From the NCBI GenBank assembly GCA_965661545.1, contig CBFIEF010000008.1:42047-106046 (forward strand): a stretch of DNA of 64,000 bases, written 5' to 3'. The position numbers and the translations under genes are program-made. Of this stretch, positions 1 through 9,005 are shown piece after piece. Within the stretch, counting starts at the first letter, position 1. Each line of letters starts with the position of its first letter. The notes under the pieces are model-generated. The model was not told the origin of the DNA, did not search any database, and worked only from the letters and a program-made list of their open reading frames with translations. This DNA is from UBA7985 sp965661545 (GTDB lineage: Bacteria > Pseudomonadota > Alphaproteobacteria > UBA7985).

Positions 1-154
1 ATAAGCTTTAATCGAACAGGGTTCTAGGTTCCTTTGTCTCCTTAAGGGCGGGTAAGCTTCGGTTTGCTCGCCTTTATTTTTGTCTAAACGCCTGAATTTA
101 CGCCTTTTTTACCACGCTGTGACCGTGTGGCTTTATATTAGCAAATACTAAAAC

Positions 155-781
155 ATGAAAACTGAATATTTCTCTTCTCCACGGTTGCACGCGCACAAAG
201 TAGCGCTACGCCGTGCTCAGATTGACGACCGCCCGCAAATTTACCGCTGGTTGGCACGATCCGATGCCACAGCGGAAATGCTTGGACCGCCCACCTTTCC
301 CGATGCGCCCGTCCCAACGTGGGAACAATATACCTCAGACTTCTCCATCGCAGAATTTTTCCAGCCCGGCTCGCCAACAGAATCGCATGTGACGTGGGGC
401 GAATGCTGGATCATTTGTGTGGAGAATCGGGCGGACTTAACGACGCATGAAGTGGGTCAGATTAACTTCAGTGACAAACGTAACCCGAACGACCCGGCCT
501 CGGCTGGATTGGCAGAATTGGATATTTGGATCGGCTCGCGCCAATGGTGGTCACGTGGAATAGGCTCGCAGGCCATTGAAGCCCTCACCACCATCCTGCG
601 TGGGTATGGATTTACCACGCTCCTCATCCGTCCATCAGCCCGAAACACGCGCGCCGTTGCCGCCTACAAACGCGCGGCTTTCGTCGAACAGTCCAAGCAT
701 GGAGGCACCCTACCCGCGCGAATCTATGAGCCCGACGATTGGGACTATGCTGACGTGGTGGTTCTGGTAAGGGCGCTTTAG
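155..781 (+). CDS. GNAT-family N-acetyltransferase (RimJ/RimL-like)
   Basis: Protein of 208 residues of the GNAT fold, predicted to move an acetyl group from acetyl-CoA to an amine on a small molecule or protein N-terminus in the cytosol. The acetyl-CoA loop is visible at residues 133-139 (SRGIGSQ), followed by the helix IEALTTILRGYGF. The segment NTRAVAAYKRAAF at 164-176 is the typical C-terminal GNAT motif. The N-terminal part (DDRPQIYRWL) matches the RimJ/RimL and AAC(6')-like branch. No clear Shine-Dalgarno precedes the ATG. A TATATT hexamer lies at 134-139, so a very short leader is possible. The stop overlaps the stop of the convergent DUF1467 gene by 4 bp. The substrate cannot be read from sequence. 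Confidence 0.82.
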   Translation: MKTEYFSSPRLHAHKVALRRAQIDDRPQIYRWLARSDATAEMLGPPTFPDAPVPTWEQYTSDFSIAEFFQPGSPTESHVTWGECWIICVENRADLTTHEVGQINFSDKRNPNDPASAGLAELDIWIGSRQWWSRGIGSQAIEALTTILRGYGFTTLLIRPSARNTRAVAAYKRAAFVEQSKHGGTLPARIYEPDDWDYADVVVLVRAL

Positions 782-1014
782 CCTTCGAGTATGGCGCGAA
801 GCTGCGGCCCAAAAATGCCGAGCAACCAGACGAACACAAGCGTGAAAACAAAACTGCCGGCGGTCACCATGAGGGCTTTGCGGATGAGCTGCGGATTATC
901 CGGCGCACCGCTTTCCCCATCGCGCTCGCCTTGACGCAAGCCAAACGACAGCACGGCAAACCAAACCATCCACCAGACAATGACCCAGATCAGGATGAAG
1001 GACGCAAGCTGCAT
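778..1014 (-). CDS. DUF1467 family small membrane protein
   Basis: Small protein of 78 residues with two hydrophobic helices (about 4-27, rich in Trp/Ile/Val, and 47-69). The short polar loop between them carries LRQGERDGESGAPDNPQLIRK. This layout and the motif FGLRQGE are those of the alphaproteobacterial DUF1467 family, an inner-membrane protein of unknown function. A GGAG stretch lies about 9 nt upstream of the ATG. It is convergent with the GNAT gene and shares its last 4 bp with it. In many alphaproteobacteria DUF1467 genes sit next to proS or lolC; that is not the case here. Confidence 0.8.
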   Translation of the reverse strand: MQLASFILIWVIVWWMVWFAVLSFGLRQGERDGESGAPDNPQLIRKALMVTAGSFVFTLVFVWLLGIFGPQLRAILEG

Positions 1015-1118
1015 AGGGAAAACTCCGTTCTAAGCGCGGGGTGACAAATATCCTGCCCCCTACTTACTGCGCCCAGCGCAAGCTGCAAGGCCCCCAAAGG
1101 CCGCATTTGCGCAAGGGC

Positions 1119-1880
1119 CTATTGCGCCGTCCATCCCCCATCGACCATCAGAGATGTTCCCGTCACCAACGACGATGCATCTGAGGCCAAATAGAGCACA
1201 GCACCCATCAAGTCTTCCACCTCGCCAATACGCCCCATCGGGATTTTAGACAGGGTATCGGCCTTGAAGGCTTCTTCTTTGAAATAGGGATCAGTCAGCG
1301 GGGTGCGGATAAAGGTAGGGCACAGTGTGTTCGAGCGAATGCTGAATTCAGCCAAGTCCAAGGCCATGGCTTTGGAGAAACCTTCAATCGCGTGCTTACT
1401 GGCACAATAGACCGTTCGTTTCTTGCCGCCGATGTGCCCCATCTGGCTGGAAACGTGAACGATAGACCCAGCCTGCTCCGCCTCGATCAAGCCCTGAACC
1501 ACCGCTTGCGCCATGAAGAAGGCTGAGCGGACGTTAAGCTCAAAAATGGCGTCGTAGGTCTCCACATCCACGTCCGTAAATGATTGAGGCTGGTTGATGC
1601 CGGCGTTGTTCACCAAAATGTTGAACGGCCCATGCGCGGCGACAGCCTTCACTTGCTCAAGATCAAGCACGTCTGCCGTTACTGTATCGGCTGAACCACC
1701 GCCCTCGCGAATGCCGGCGGCAACGGCATCGATGTCCTTGGACGTCCGAGCCACCAAGGTCACATGCGCCCCTGCGCCCGCCAACACTTCCGCAGCAGCC
1801 TTTCCAATGCCCCGACTGGCACCGGTCACCAGGGCCGTTTTGCCCGATAGATCAAACAGGGTGGCGGGTGTGGGCAGCAT
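1119..1880 (-). CDS. SDR-family NAD(P)-dependent oxidoreductase
   Basis: Classical short-chain dehydrogenase/reductase of about 253 residues. The nucleotide-binding loop TGASRGIG is near residue 19, the NNAG motif is present (VNNAGINQP), the catalytic Ser lies in VHVSSQMG, and the Tyr/Lys pair is in YCASKHAIEG. The C-terminus MVDGGWTAQ is the usual SDR ending. The ATG at 1880 is preferred over an upstream in-frame TTG (1901) because GGAG lies 8 nt before it. The Arg in VARTSKD after the second strand hints at NADP(H) preference (inference). The alcohol or ketone substrate is unknown. No partner gene is adjacent. Confidence 0.88.
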   Translation of the reverse strand: MLPTPATLFDLSGKTALVTGASRGIGKAAAEVLAGAGAHVTLVARTSKDIDAVAAGIREGGGSADTVTADVLDLEQVKAVAAHGPFNILVNNAGINQPQSFTDVDVETYDAIFELNVRSAFFMAQAVVQGLIEAEQAGSIVHVSSQMGHIGGKKRTVYCASKHAIEGFSKAMALDLAEFSIRSNTLCPTFIRTPLTDPYFKEEAFKADTLSKIPMGRIGEVEDLMGAVLYLASDASSLVTGTSLMVDGGWTAQ

Positions 1881-2263
1881 CAGCGTTTCTCCGGTTAACA
1901 ACAGCGTTCACACACCTTAGCTGTCGCCCCTGCATCCGCTACTAAAAAAAGGCCACTACCCCAGAAATGCCGCCCCTCCTGATTCGCAGCGAATGGTCAA
2001 TCTGGCCAAAATTCGTGACAAAAAGTACGTCTTATGCGCTATTTTGTGTGAATTTTTAGAGAGTTTCTACAGCCAATTTTAATTAATGCGATTTTATTTA
2101 ATTCTTACCTTGATTTGTTAAGGCGTTCAGGAGAAGCACAACCTATGCGGCCCCGTGTTCACCGCGCTCCGATGATTGAGGCGACCTAAGCAGAGTCAGA
2201 AAACTGACCGCCCTCATCAACGCAGGAGTGCTTCGTAGTTTGCCAAGAACCAAAGATAAAAAA
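1881..2263. other. Intergenic region between SDR gene and SH3 gene
   Basis: About 380 bp with no convincing gene. The stretch 2035-2125 is clearly more AT-rich than its surroundings (AATTTTTAGAGAG, AATTTTAATTAATGCG) and probably carries the promoters of the divergent SDR and SH3 genes. I could not assign a -35/-10 pair with confidence. Confidence 0.4.
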
Positions 2264-2758
2264 ATGATCAAGCTCTCTTTGCGCACTGTCGCTGTTTCCT
2301 CTTTTATCATCGTCGCCGGTTTGCTCGCCGCGCCGATGGCCCTCACACACGTTATTAAGCACCATCATGCTGAACCGCAGACCCACTATCAGGCTGAACC
2401 GACCATCATCCAGTTGATGATCAAGGCCTTGGCCGCCCCTGCGCCGCAAAAACCGCACACCCACAGTCACGCACCGACCTACACCCCCGCGCACGCCCCT
2501 GTACCGCTGATGAAAGTGCATACCGACATGTGCGTAAAAGGCACCTCATGGTTGAATGCCCGCTCCGGTCCATCAACAAAGCACAGTGTTGTGGCCGAGT
2601 TGGGCGAAGGCCAGCGGATCCACGTGACCACCTGTCAGCCCTCCGCCGATGGCAGCATTTATTGGTGTAAGGCGAAGCTGGGTTACGGAAAGGTTGCTTA
2701 CGTTTCTAAGAAGTATCTTTCCACCTGCGAACTCGCATACCGCAATCATAAGTGGTAA
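2264..2758 (+). CDS. Membrane-anchored or secreted SH3-like domain protein with His/Pro-rich linker
   Basis: About 164 residues. A hydrophobic N-terminal segment (about 8-28, VAVSSFIIVAGLLAAPMALT) acts as signal peptide or anchor. It is followed by a linker very rich in His, Pro and Ala (HHHAEPQTH, KPHTHSHAPTYTPAHAP), then a bacterial SH3-type domain (WLNARSGPSTKHSVVAELGEGQ and GYGKVAYVSKKYL) with Cys residues that could form disulfides. Such domains usually bind cell-wall peptides in the periplasm. The ATG at 2264 follows AAAGATAAAAAA with no strong ribosome site. An in-frame TTG at 2240 sits about 12 nt after AGGAG and would add eight residues, so the start is uncertain. The His-rich linker may bind metal (inference). 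Confidence 0.68.
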   Translation: MIKLSLRTVAVSSFIIVAGLLAAPMALTHVIKHHHAEPQTHYQAEPTIIQLMIKALAAPAPQKPHTHSHAPTYTPAHAPVPLMKVHTDMCVKGTSWLNARSGPSTKHSVVAELGEGQRIHVTTCQPSADGSIYWCKAKLGYGKVAYVSKKYLSTCELAYRNHKW

Positions 2759-2900
2759 AAGACCCTGGAGCAAGCAAAGGACGGACAAAAAATCACGTAT
2801 CTTTGCTTGCTCGCGTCTTTAATCATTTAAACCAATTGTAATTCGCGTTTTAAGACGTTATCCCTTTGCCACTTATTGGTCAAACGATGGAAACGCCTTC

Positions 2901-3368
2901 TTGATTTGGTTCGCCCTAGCCACCCTGATGCTCGCTTGCGCAGGGTTGGTGTTTTATCAAATTATAACGCCGTTCTGGCTCAGCCAGTTTCAGCGGAAGT
3001 CTGCGGATTTCATCGAAACGCCTAACGGCGCAGCTGCTCTCATGCTTGTGGCCATCGCAGAAACGCGGGGTCCGATTACTATTTTGGAGCGATCAATCAT
3101 CGAGCGTCAATTGACCTCGATCTTGTCCCTGCACGCCGAGGCAACAGCCAACCTGGTGGATCGCGCCATCGACACCGTTAATGTCGAAAGCACACCCGCG
3201 TCTGTCCTTGACGAAGTGGCGCACATCCTAAAGCACAAGTCCGTTAGCGTTGAGCTTCAGCAGTACATCACCATGGTGCAGCGGGTCGCCCGCGCCCACG
3301 ATGGGCCTACGGGTGACCAACAGGCTGAAATTGACAAGCTCGTTTCCCGCCTGAAAATCATCCACTAG
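2901..3368 (+). CDS. TerB-like domain protein with N-terminal membrane helix
   Basis: Protein of 155 residues with one N-terminal hydrophobic helix (about 2-24) and a helical soluble part. The pattern AALMLVAIAETRGPITILERSIIERQL resembles TerB/DjlA-like helical domains, in which an alpha-helical bundle follows the phrase about an early membrane helix. The start is a TTG codon. The only nearby upstream ATG (2887) runs into a stop after five codons, and an in-frame ATG at 2928 would cut into the membrane helix. Function unknown; TerB assignment is by eye and moderate. It is convergent with the next gene. Confidence 0.55.
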   Translation: MIWFALATLMLACAGLVFYQIITPFWLSQFQRKSADFIETPNGAAALMLVAIAETRGPITILERSIIERQLTSILSLHAEATANLVDRAIDTVNVESTPASVLDEVAHILKHKSVSVELQQYITMVQRVARAHDGPTGDQQAEIDKLVSRLKIIH

Positions 3369-3379
3369 AGCCCAAGCAA

Positions 3380-3958
3380 TTAGTTACCGCTGGCGTCCTT
3401 AATGTCGTCGGTGGTCAGCCACTCCACCGCTGGCCTTTCCTCGGCGAGTGCAGCAGGCGGCCCAAGATCAATAACCCCACGTCCATGCTCCAACTCTTCA
3501 TTTCGCAGGAAGGTCACAGGAACGTCGAGCTCGCCTATGGCGCGATTGAAAACAAGGTTGAGCGTGAAGGGCTTGCGGAACTGCGCGGCACTGCTCAACT
3601 CGGAGATCACCAAAGCATACTCAGGCATCCCCAACTCGACCCCCTGCCCACTGCGCAGCGCCAGTGTCCGCCGGGGCAGCAGTGTTTCCAGCCCATAAAC
3701 CCGCTTGACCGAATAGAGCGTTACGGTGTCACCGGCGTCTGAGGACAGCCCCCGCAGCGTAATGCGGTTGCGCGTGCCGTTGTCCAATACTGCACGCAAA
3801 ATTATGGCAGACTCGCCCTGCACTTGCGTTTGCTCCACCGAAGTCACAAAGAACGTCACGCGATTGTTCAAATCCGCCTCATGCCCCCAGGCCCGAGGCA
3901 CCAGCGCCAGCATCATCAAAAAGACCGCCAGCCCTATCATTGATTTGGATTGTTGCAT
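3380..3958 (-). CDS. Secreted protein with degenerate PCu(A)C-like domain
   Basis: Protein of 192 residues with a signal peptide (hydrophobic stretch 8-24, cleavage near RAWG-HEAD). The central part (LRGLSSDAGDTVTLYSVKR, then LALRSGQGVELGMPEYALV, then a PFTLNLVFNRAIGELDVPV strand pair) follows the strand order of the periplasmic copper chaperone PCu(A)C/DUF461 family. The family's His/Met copper ligands are not in the expected places: His is nearly absent from the core. It may be a structural relative that lost copper binding, or an unrelated beta protein. GGGAG lies 9 nt upstream of the ATG. No Sco or cytochrome oxidase gene is nearby. Confidence 0.55.
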   Translation of the reverse strand: MQQSKSMIGLAVFLMMLALVPRAWGHEADLNNRVTFFVTSVEQTQVQGESAIILRAVLDNGTRNRITLRGLSSDAGDTVTLYSVKRVYGLETLLPRRTLALRSGQGVELGMPEYALVISELSSAAQFRKPFTLNLVFNRAIGELDVPVTFLRNEELEHGRGVIDLGPPAALAEERPAVEWLTTDDIKDASGN

Positions 3959-4054
3959 CGAGCTTGGCTCCCCTTGTCCTCACCCCCAAGCTTAAGCCTG
4001 ACCACCGAAACAAACAATGCCGTCGGCCCGAAAACAATGAACCAACTCACCATA

Positions 4055-4246
4055 GGGGTTCAGCTCGGCTGAACCTCTGACCAACTGGCGAAGTTTAGGG
4101 TGTGCAGCGTCAAGGACGAAGCCGCCAAAGGCGGGGCGCGCAGCGCATCCTTGACGCTGTGAGGGGCAACGCCCCTAAAGTCCTTGGTCAAGACCGAGGC
4201 GGCAGCCGACCGGCGGCAAAGCCGCCGACCTGCTCGCGTGAAGCCA
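4055..4246 (+). repeat. Dispersed multi-hairpin intergenic repeat, copy A
   Basis: About 190 bp of non-coding DNA between acs and the secreted protein gene, built of consecutive hairpins: GGTTCAG/CTGAACC (4057-4075), a 12-bp stem CAGCGTCAAGGA/TCCTTGACGCTG (4105-4116 with 4148-4159), GGGGC/GCCCC near 4162-4176, and a GGCGGC/GCCGCC stem near 4212-4229. The same order of hairpins recurs, inverted, at 49772-49953, and the 4196-4246 end recurs twice near 27.3-27.5 kb. Relative to acs it lies directly 3' of the gene. It may work as terminator, mRNA stabiliser or REP-like element (inference). Confidence 0.75.
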
Positions 4247-4271
4247 AAGATTATTCAGGCCAAATTTCAGC

Positions 4272-6230
4272 CTATTTGTTGGCCCGGTTCGCGATCAACT
4301 CATCAACAACCGATGGATCGGCCAGCGTCGATGTATCGCCTAAATTGCCAAAGTCATTTTCGGCGATTTTCCGCAAAATTCGGCGCATGATTTTGCCCGA
4401 ACGCGTCTTTGGCAAACCCGGCGCGAATTGCATGAGGTCTGGGGTCGCAACTGGCCCGATTTCAGTCCGAACGTGCTTGACCAAATCTTTCATCAGGTCT
4501 GGCGTCGCCTCTTCACCGGCATTTAGCGTGACATAGCAATAAATGCCCTGCCCCTTGATATCATGCGGGTAGCCAACAACCGCGGCCTCGGCCACTTGGT
4601 CATGAAGCACCAATGCGCTTTCAATCTCGGCAGTCCCCATGCGATGACCCGAGACGTTCAGTACGTCATCCACTCGCCCAGTGATCCAGTAATAGCCATC
4701 TTTGTCGCGCCGGCAGCCATCGCCAGAGAAATACAGGCCAGGGAACTGACTGAAGTATGTATCAACGAACCGAACATGGTCACCATAGACCGAGCGCATT
4801 TGTCCCGGCCAACTGTCTTTCATGCACAAATTGCCCTCAATCTCGGTCCCGGGCGTCCATGCAATTTCTTTGCCCTCATTATCCACGATGACAGGCTGCA
4901 CGCCAAAGAACGGATTGGTGGCGGAGCCGGGCTTGAGATCAGTAGCGCCCGGCAGTGGGGTTATGAGGATCCCACCGGTTTCAGTTTGCCACCACGTATC
5001 CACAATCGGGCAGCGGCCTTCGCCAACGACGTCGTGGTACCAGCGCCAAGCCTCAGGGTTGATGGGCTCCCCGACCGACCCCAGCAGCTTGAGCGACGAG
5101 CGGTCGGTCTTGGTGACGAAGTCATCGCCTTCGCGCATCAGTGCGCGAATGGCGGTTGGGGCGGTGTAGAAAATGTTGACGCGGTGCTTTTCCACGACTT
5201 GCCAAAACCGACTGACATCGGGGTAGTTTGGCACGCCTTCAAACATCAGCGTGGTCGCACCATTCATCAGGGGACCATAAACGATGTACGAGTGGCCGGT
5301 GATCCAGCCAACGTCCGCGGTGCACCAGTAAACGTCTCCGTCTTGGTAGTCGAAGACGTATTGGTGGGTCATGGCGGCATAGACACCGTAGCCGCCTGTG
5401 GTGTGCAGCACGCCCTTTGGCTTGCCGGTGGAGCCAGACGTGTACAAAATGAACAGGGGGTCTTCGGCGTTCATAGGCTCAGGCTCGCACACATCCGACT
5501 GCGCGCTGACCAGTTCGTGGTACCAAATGTCGTTGTCGCGCCACTCGACCTCGCCGCCCGTGCGCTTCACGACCAAGCATTTCACGTCCCGTCCTGAGAT
5601 GTCGATCGCTCGGTCTGCATTGGCCTTCAGTGGAATCGCTTTGGAACCGCGCAAGCCTTGGTCAGCTGTGATCAAGAAGTCTGATTCGCAGCCCTCAATC
5701 CGCGACCCCAGCGCTTCGGGTGAAAATCCGCCAAACACAATTGAGTGGATTGCCCCAACCCGTGCACAGGCAAGCATGGCGTAAGCTGCTTCGAGGATCA
5801 TGGGCATATACAGCGTCACCCGGTCGCCCTTCTTCACGCCCATCGCGCGCAGGCCGTTGGCCAGGCGGTTCACGTGGCCAGACAACTCGCGATAGGTCAC
5901 GCGCGCGTCCTCATTCGGGTCATCGCCCTCAAAGATAATCGCGACCTGATCGCCTCGCGTGTCCAAGTGACGATCGATGGCGTTCACCGACAGGTTCAGG
6001 ACGCCGTCTTCGAACCACTTAATTTGCACGTCCGTGCCAGAACCGTTTCCGTAGTCCACCGACTTCACCGTCGCAAACGGCGTCATCCAGTCCAGGCGCT
6101 TTCCTTGCTCCGCCCAAAACGCATCGGGATCATTGATGCTCTCAGCGTACATGCGTTGGTAGTCTTCGGGCGCAGCGTGCGTGGTATGTGGACCGCGCTC
6201 AGCGACGGGGTAGAGTTTCTTGGGTTCCAT
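4272..6230 (-). CDS. acs: Acetyl-CoA synthetase (AMP-forming)
   Basis: Protein of 652 residues, the normal Acs length. It makes acetyl-CoA from acetate, ATP and CoA through acetyl-AMP in the cytosol. Visible motifs: N-terminal AMPMI/ACAS region (DAFWAEQGKRLDW), P-loop-like YTSGSTGKPKGVLHT, adenylate-forming core DTWWQTETGG with the Trp that restricts Acs to small acids, YFSGDGCRRDKDGYYWITGR, and the C-terminal acetylation motif PKTRSGKIMRR whose Lys is the usual control site. GAGGGAAC precedes the ATG. It lies head-to-tail behind the propionyl-CoA synthetase and the liv genes on the minus strand. The dispersed repeat follows its stop codon. Confidence 0.97.
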   Translation of the reverse strand: MEPKKLYPVAERGPHTTHAAPEDYQRMYAESINDPDAFWAEQGKRLDWMTPFATVKSVDYGNGSGTDVQIKWFEDGVLNLSVNAIDRHLDTRGDQVAIIFEGDDPNEDARVTYRELSGHVNRLANGLRAMGVKKGDRVTLYMPMILEAAYAMLACARVGAIHSIVFGGFSPEALGSRIEGCESDFLITADQGLRGSKAIPLKANADRAIDISGRDVKCLVVKRTGGEVEWRDNDIWYHELVSAQSDVCEPEPMNAEDPLFILYTSGSTGKPKGVLHTTGGYGVYAAMTHQYVFDYQDGDVYWCTADVGWITGHSYIVYGPLMNGATTLMFEGVPNYPDVSRFWQVVEKHRVNIFYTAPTAIRALMREGDDFVTKTDRSSLKLLGSVGEPINPEAWRWYHDVVGEGRCPIVDTWWQTETGGILITPLPGATDLKPGSATNPFFGVQPVIVDNEGKEIAWTPGTEIEGNLCMKDSWPGQMRSVYGDHVRFVDTYFSQFPGLYFSGDGCRRDKDGYYWITGRVDDVLNVSGHRMGTAEIESALVLHDQVAEAAVVGYPHDIKGQGIYCYVTLNAGEEATPDLMKDLVKHVRTEIGPVATPDLMQFAPGLPKTRSGKIMRRILRKIAENDFGNLGDTSTLADPSVVDELIANRANK

Positions 6231-6303
6231 GAGGAGCGTTCCCTCTTAAATGTAGCGTCATTGACAGTTTGTTTCGGTTGACCAGCAGCAATCAAGCTGA
6301 GGC

Positions 6304-8187
6304 TTAATGCGTCGGTTCGATCAGCGGCTTGATCTGATCCAGAACGGTGATGTCCTCAATGGTCCCCGGTACGGTGTAGGGTTGACCGTCAGCCATCGCT
6401 CGAATGATGGCGCGCAAGATCTTGCCTGACCGGGTTTTGGGCAGTTTTGCCACCACCCGTGCGTTCTTGAAAGCCGCAACCGGGCCGAGTTTCTCCCGAA
6501 CCAGCGCAACGACCTCACCGGCAACATCGGCTTCTGGCCGGGCGCAACCAGCGTTCAGCACCATCAGGCCCATGGGCAGCTGTCCTTTTAGCGCATCGGC
6601 GACCCCGACAACTGCGCATTCGGCTACGTCTTCGTGACCGGTTAGGATTTCTTCCAATTGCCCCGTGGAAAGCCTATGCCCGGCGACGTTAATCACGTCA
6701 TCGGTCCGCGCCATGATGTGGACGTAGCCGTCTTCGTCGATCAACCCGGCATCACCGGTTTGGTAGTAACCGGGAAAGGCCTCCATGTAGGAGCTGAGAT
6801 AGCGCTCGTGGTTATTCCACAGCGTTGCAAAAGATCCCGGCGGCAGCGGCAGTTTGGCGACAATGTTGCCGATCTCGCCCATCGACGCTGGGGCACCCGC
6901 ATCGCTCAACACCTGAATGTCCCAGCCGCAACACGCATGCGTCACCGATCCGGCTTTCATGGGCAGCGCTTCGACGCCCATCAGGTTCGAACACATGGGC
7001 GAGCCGGTTTCCGTCTGCCACCAATTGTCGATCACAGGGACCCCAAGCACCGCGCCGGTCCAGTCCGAGGTCGGTGGATCGCTGCGCTCACCAGCAAGGA
7101 ACTGATGCTCCAGCGCGCTGGTGTCGTATAGAGCTTTGAGCTGACCTTGGGGGTCTTGCTGGCGGATGGCACGCATGGCGGTCGGGGCGGTAAACATGCC
7201 TTGGACGCCATACTCCTCCATGATTCGCCAAAACGCACCCGCGTCCGGCGTGCCAACGGGCTTGCCTTCGTACATGATGGTCGTCAGGCCCGTCAGAAGT
7301 GGGGCGTAAATGATATAGGAATGCCCGACAACCCAGCCGATATCGGATGCGGTAAACCACACATCCCCCGGCCTTCGGCCATAGACGTGCTCCATGGTAA
7401 AACGCGCGATGACCGCATGACCGCCATTGTCACGCACAACGCCTTTGGGCTTACCTGTGGTGCCGGATGTATAGAGGATATAAAGCGGATCCGTGCTGGC
7501 TACGGGCACACAATCCGCCGGCTCTACGCCGTCGACAAGGTCCGCCCAATCAAGCTCGCCGTTGTCCAGCTCAGCCCGGTGCTGCTCCCGCTGCAGTACG
7601 ACCACATGCTCAACCTCAACCTCAGCCAAGCGACGGCCTTCGTCGATCATGGGCTTGTAGTCGACCAGCCGCGCAGGTTCGATCCCGCAACTGGCCGTCA
7701 GAATGGCTTTGCAGGCACAATCGTCGATGCGCGTGCTCAGTTCGGCTCCGCTGAACCCACCAAAAACCACTGAATGCACAGCCCCCAGGCGTGCGCAAGC
7801 AAGCATGGCAAAGGCGGCCTCCGGCACCATCGGCATATAGATCAGCACGCGATCACCCTTGCCCACGCCCAAACGCTTCAAGCCACCGGCAACCCGCGCC
7901 ACTTCGTCCAACAATTCGGCATAAGTGTAGGTGCGCTTGGTGCCTGTCACCGGGCTGTCGTAGCAAATGGCGCGTTGGTTGCCGCGACCGTCGCGAACAT
8001 GGCGATCAACGGCATTGAAACACGTGTTCAGCGTGCCGTCAGGGAACCAATGCGCCGCCGGCGCGGCGCTGGTGTCGAGGACCGTGCTCGGCTCTTGATA
8101 CCAATCGATCAACTGCGCCGCCTCGCCCCAAAACCCCTCTGGGTCTGTTATCGCGCGTTCTCGCAGCGCTTTGGCTTCACCGGCCAT
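6304..8187 (-). CDS. prpE: Propionyl-CoA synthetase / short-chain acyl-CoA ligase (PrpE-like)
   Basis: About 627 residues, paralogous to the adjacent Acs. Core motifs YTSGTTGKPKGVVRD, NWWQTETGSPM, YYQTGDAGLIDEDGYV and PKTRSGKILR are present. The Trp-to-Asn change before WWQTETG relative to Acs, the motif VRDNGGHAV, and overall resemblance place it with PrpE, which activates propionate. A role with other short acids cannot be excluded. The ATG at 8187 is chosen because the extra upstream 20 residues do not match the family. Product and pathway fit the methylmalonyl-CoA mutase encoded at 21.6-23.6 kb. The neighbouring livFG genes suggest that uptake and activation of one compound class may be linked (inference). 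Confidence 0.85.
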   Translation of the reverse strand: MAGEAKALRERAITDPEGFWGEAAQLIDWYQEPSTVLDTSAAPAAHWFPDGTLNTCFNAVDRHVRDGRGNQRAICYDSPVTGTKRTYTYAELLDEVARVAGGLKRLGVGKGDRVLIYMPMVPEAAFAMLACARLGAVHSVVFGGFSGAELSTRIDDCACKAILTASCGIEPARLVDYKPMIDEGRRLAEVEVEHVVVLQREQHRAELDNGELDWADLVDGVEPADCVPVASTDPLYILYTSGTTGKPKGVVRDNGGHAVIARFTMEHVYGRRPGDVWFTASDIGWVVGHSYIIYAPLLTGLTTIMYEGKPVGTPDAGAFWRIMEEYGVQGMFTAPTAMRAIRQQDPQGQLKALYDTSALEHQFLAGERSDPPTSDWTGAVLGVPVIDNWWQTETGSPMCSNLMGVEALPMKAGSVTHACCGWDIQVLSDAGAPASMGEIGNIVAKLPLPPGSFATLWNNHERYLSSYMEAFPGYYQTGDAGLIDEDGYVHIMARTDDVINVAGHRLSTGQLEEILTGHEDVAECAVVGVADALKGQLPMGLMVLNAGCARPEADVAGEVVALVREKLGPVAAFKNARVVAKLPKTRSGKILRAIIRAMADGQPYTVPGTIEDITVLDQIKPLIEPTH

Positions 8188-8258
8188 GCAGTTGTCCTCC
8201 CCAAAATCATCGAATCCCGCCCACGCCGAAGCCCGGTTCTCCCACAAAGCCCCGCGCT

Positions 8259-8975
8259 CTAAATCGCCAAGTAGCGATTGCGCAGGTCTTCGTTCTCCAG
8301 CACTTCCTTCGCAGGACCGTCGTACACAACAACGCCCGTGTCCAGAATAACGGCACGATCGGAATATTTAAGCACAGCCAGGGCGTTTTGTTCCACAATG
8401 ATTGTGGTGATCCCTACTTCACGGATTTGCTCAACAATGCCCTCGATTTCCTTCACAATCGTCGGCGCCAAGCCCTCGTAAGGCTCATCCAGCAGCAGCA
8501 ATTTAATGTCTCGCGCCAAAGCCCGCGCCACCGCCAGCATCTGCTGCTCGCCGCCTGACATCGTCACAGCCTCTTGCCGCCGCCGTTCCGCCAGTCGCGG
8601 GAAGTGGTGATAGATGCGATCCAGCTCCCAACCTACGGGCTCGGCCACTTGCGCCAGCGTCAGATTTTCCTCCACCGTCAGCCCCGGAATGATCCGCCGG
8701 TCTTCGGGCACGAGTTGGATCCCCGCACGGCTTGCCTGAAACCCGCGCTTGTCGTGCATGCTTTCGCCTTGCAGATAAATCTCACCGCCCTTGAGCTGCG
8801 GTTCCTCTGCCCGTGCGATACACTTCAACGTCGATGTCTTGCCTGCGCCGTTGCGGCCCAGAAGGGCCAAAACTTGGCTTTCTTCGAGGCTAAAGGACAC
8901 GTCCTGCACAATGTAGGATTCGCCGTAATAGCCACGAATGTTGCTCACCTGCAGATAGGGTTGATGCGTCTTCAT
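8259..8975 (-). CDS. livF: Branched-chain amino acid-type ABC transporter ATPase LivF
   Basis: About 238 residues, one of the two ATPases of a HAAT-family (Liv) importer at the cytosolic face of the inner membrane. Walker A GRNGAGKTST, signature MSGGEQQML, Walker B LLLLDEPYEGLAP and the switch His region TTIIVEQNA are all intact. The LivF type is shown by the PEDR motif (LVPEDRRIIPGLTVEENL). The ATG at 8975 has GAGGG upstream; an in-frame GTG at 8996 would add seven residues. It follows livG with a 9-bp gap if the GTG is used. Location beside two acyl-CoA synthetases suggests that the substrate could be a short-chain acid or amide rather than leucine (inference). Confidence 0.92.
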   Translation of the reverse strand: MKTHQPYLQVSNIRGYYGESYIVQDVSFSLEESQVLALLGRNGAGKTSTLKCIARAEEPQLKGGEIYLQGESMHDKRGFQASRAGIQLVPEDRRIIPGLTVEENLTLAQVAEPVGWELDRIYHHFPRLAERRRQEAVTMSGGEQQMLAVARALARDIKLLLLDEPYEGLAPTIVKEIEGIVEQIREVGITTIIVEQNALAVLKYSDRAVILDTGVVVYDGPAKEVLENEDLRNRYLAI

Positions 8976-9005
8976 TGTTCTGGGGCCCTCACTCACTCAA
9001 CCCGT

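Noticed and set aside
4563..5597. Long open frame antisense to acs (about 340 codons)
   Set aside because: It lies entirely opposite a well-conserved acs gene, has no protein-like composition and no ribosome site; typical of GC-rich DNA.
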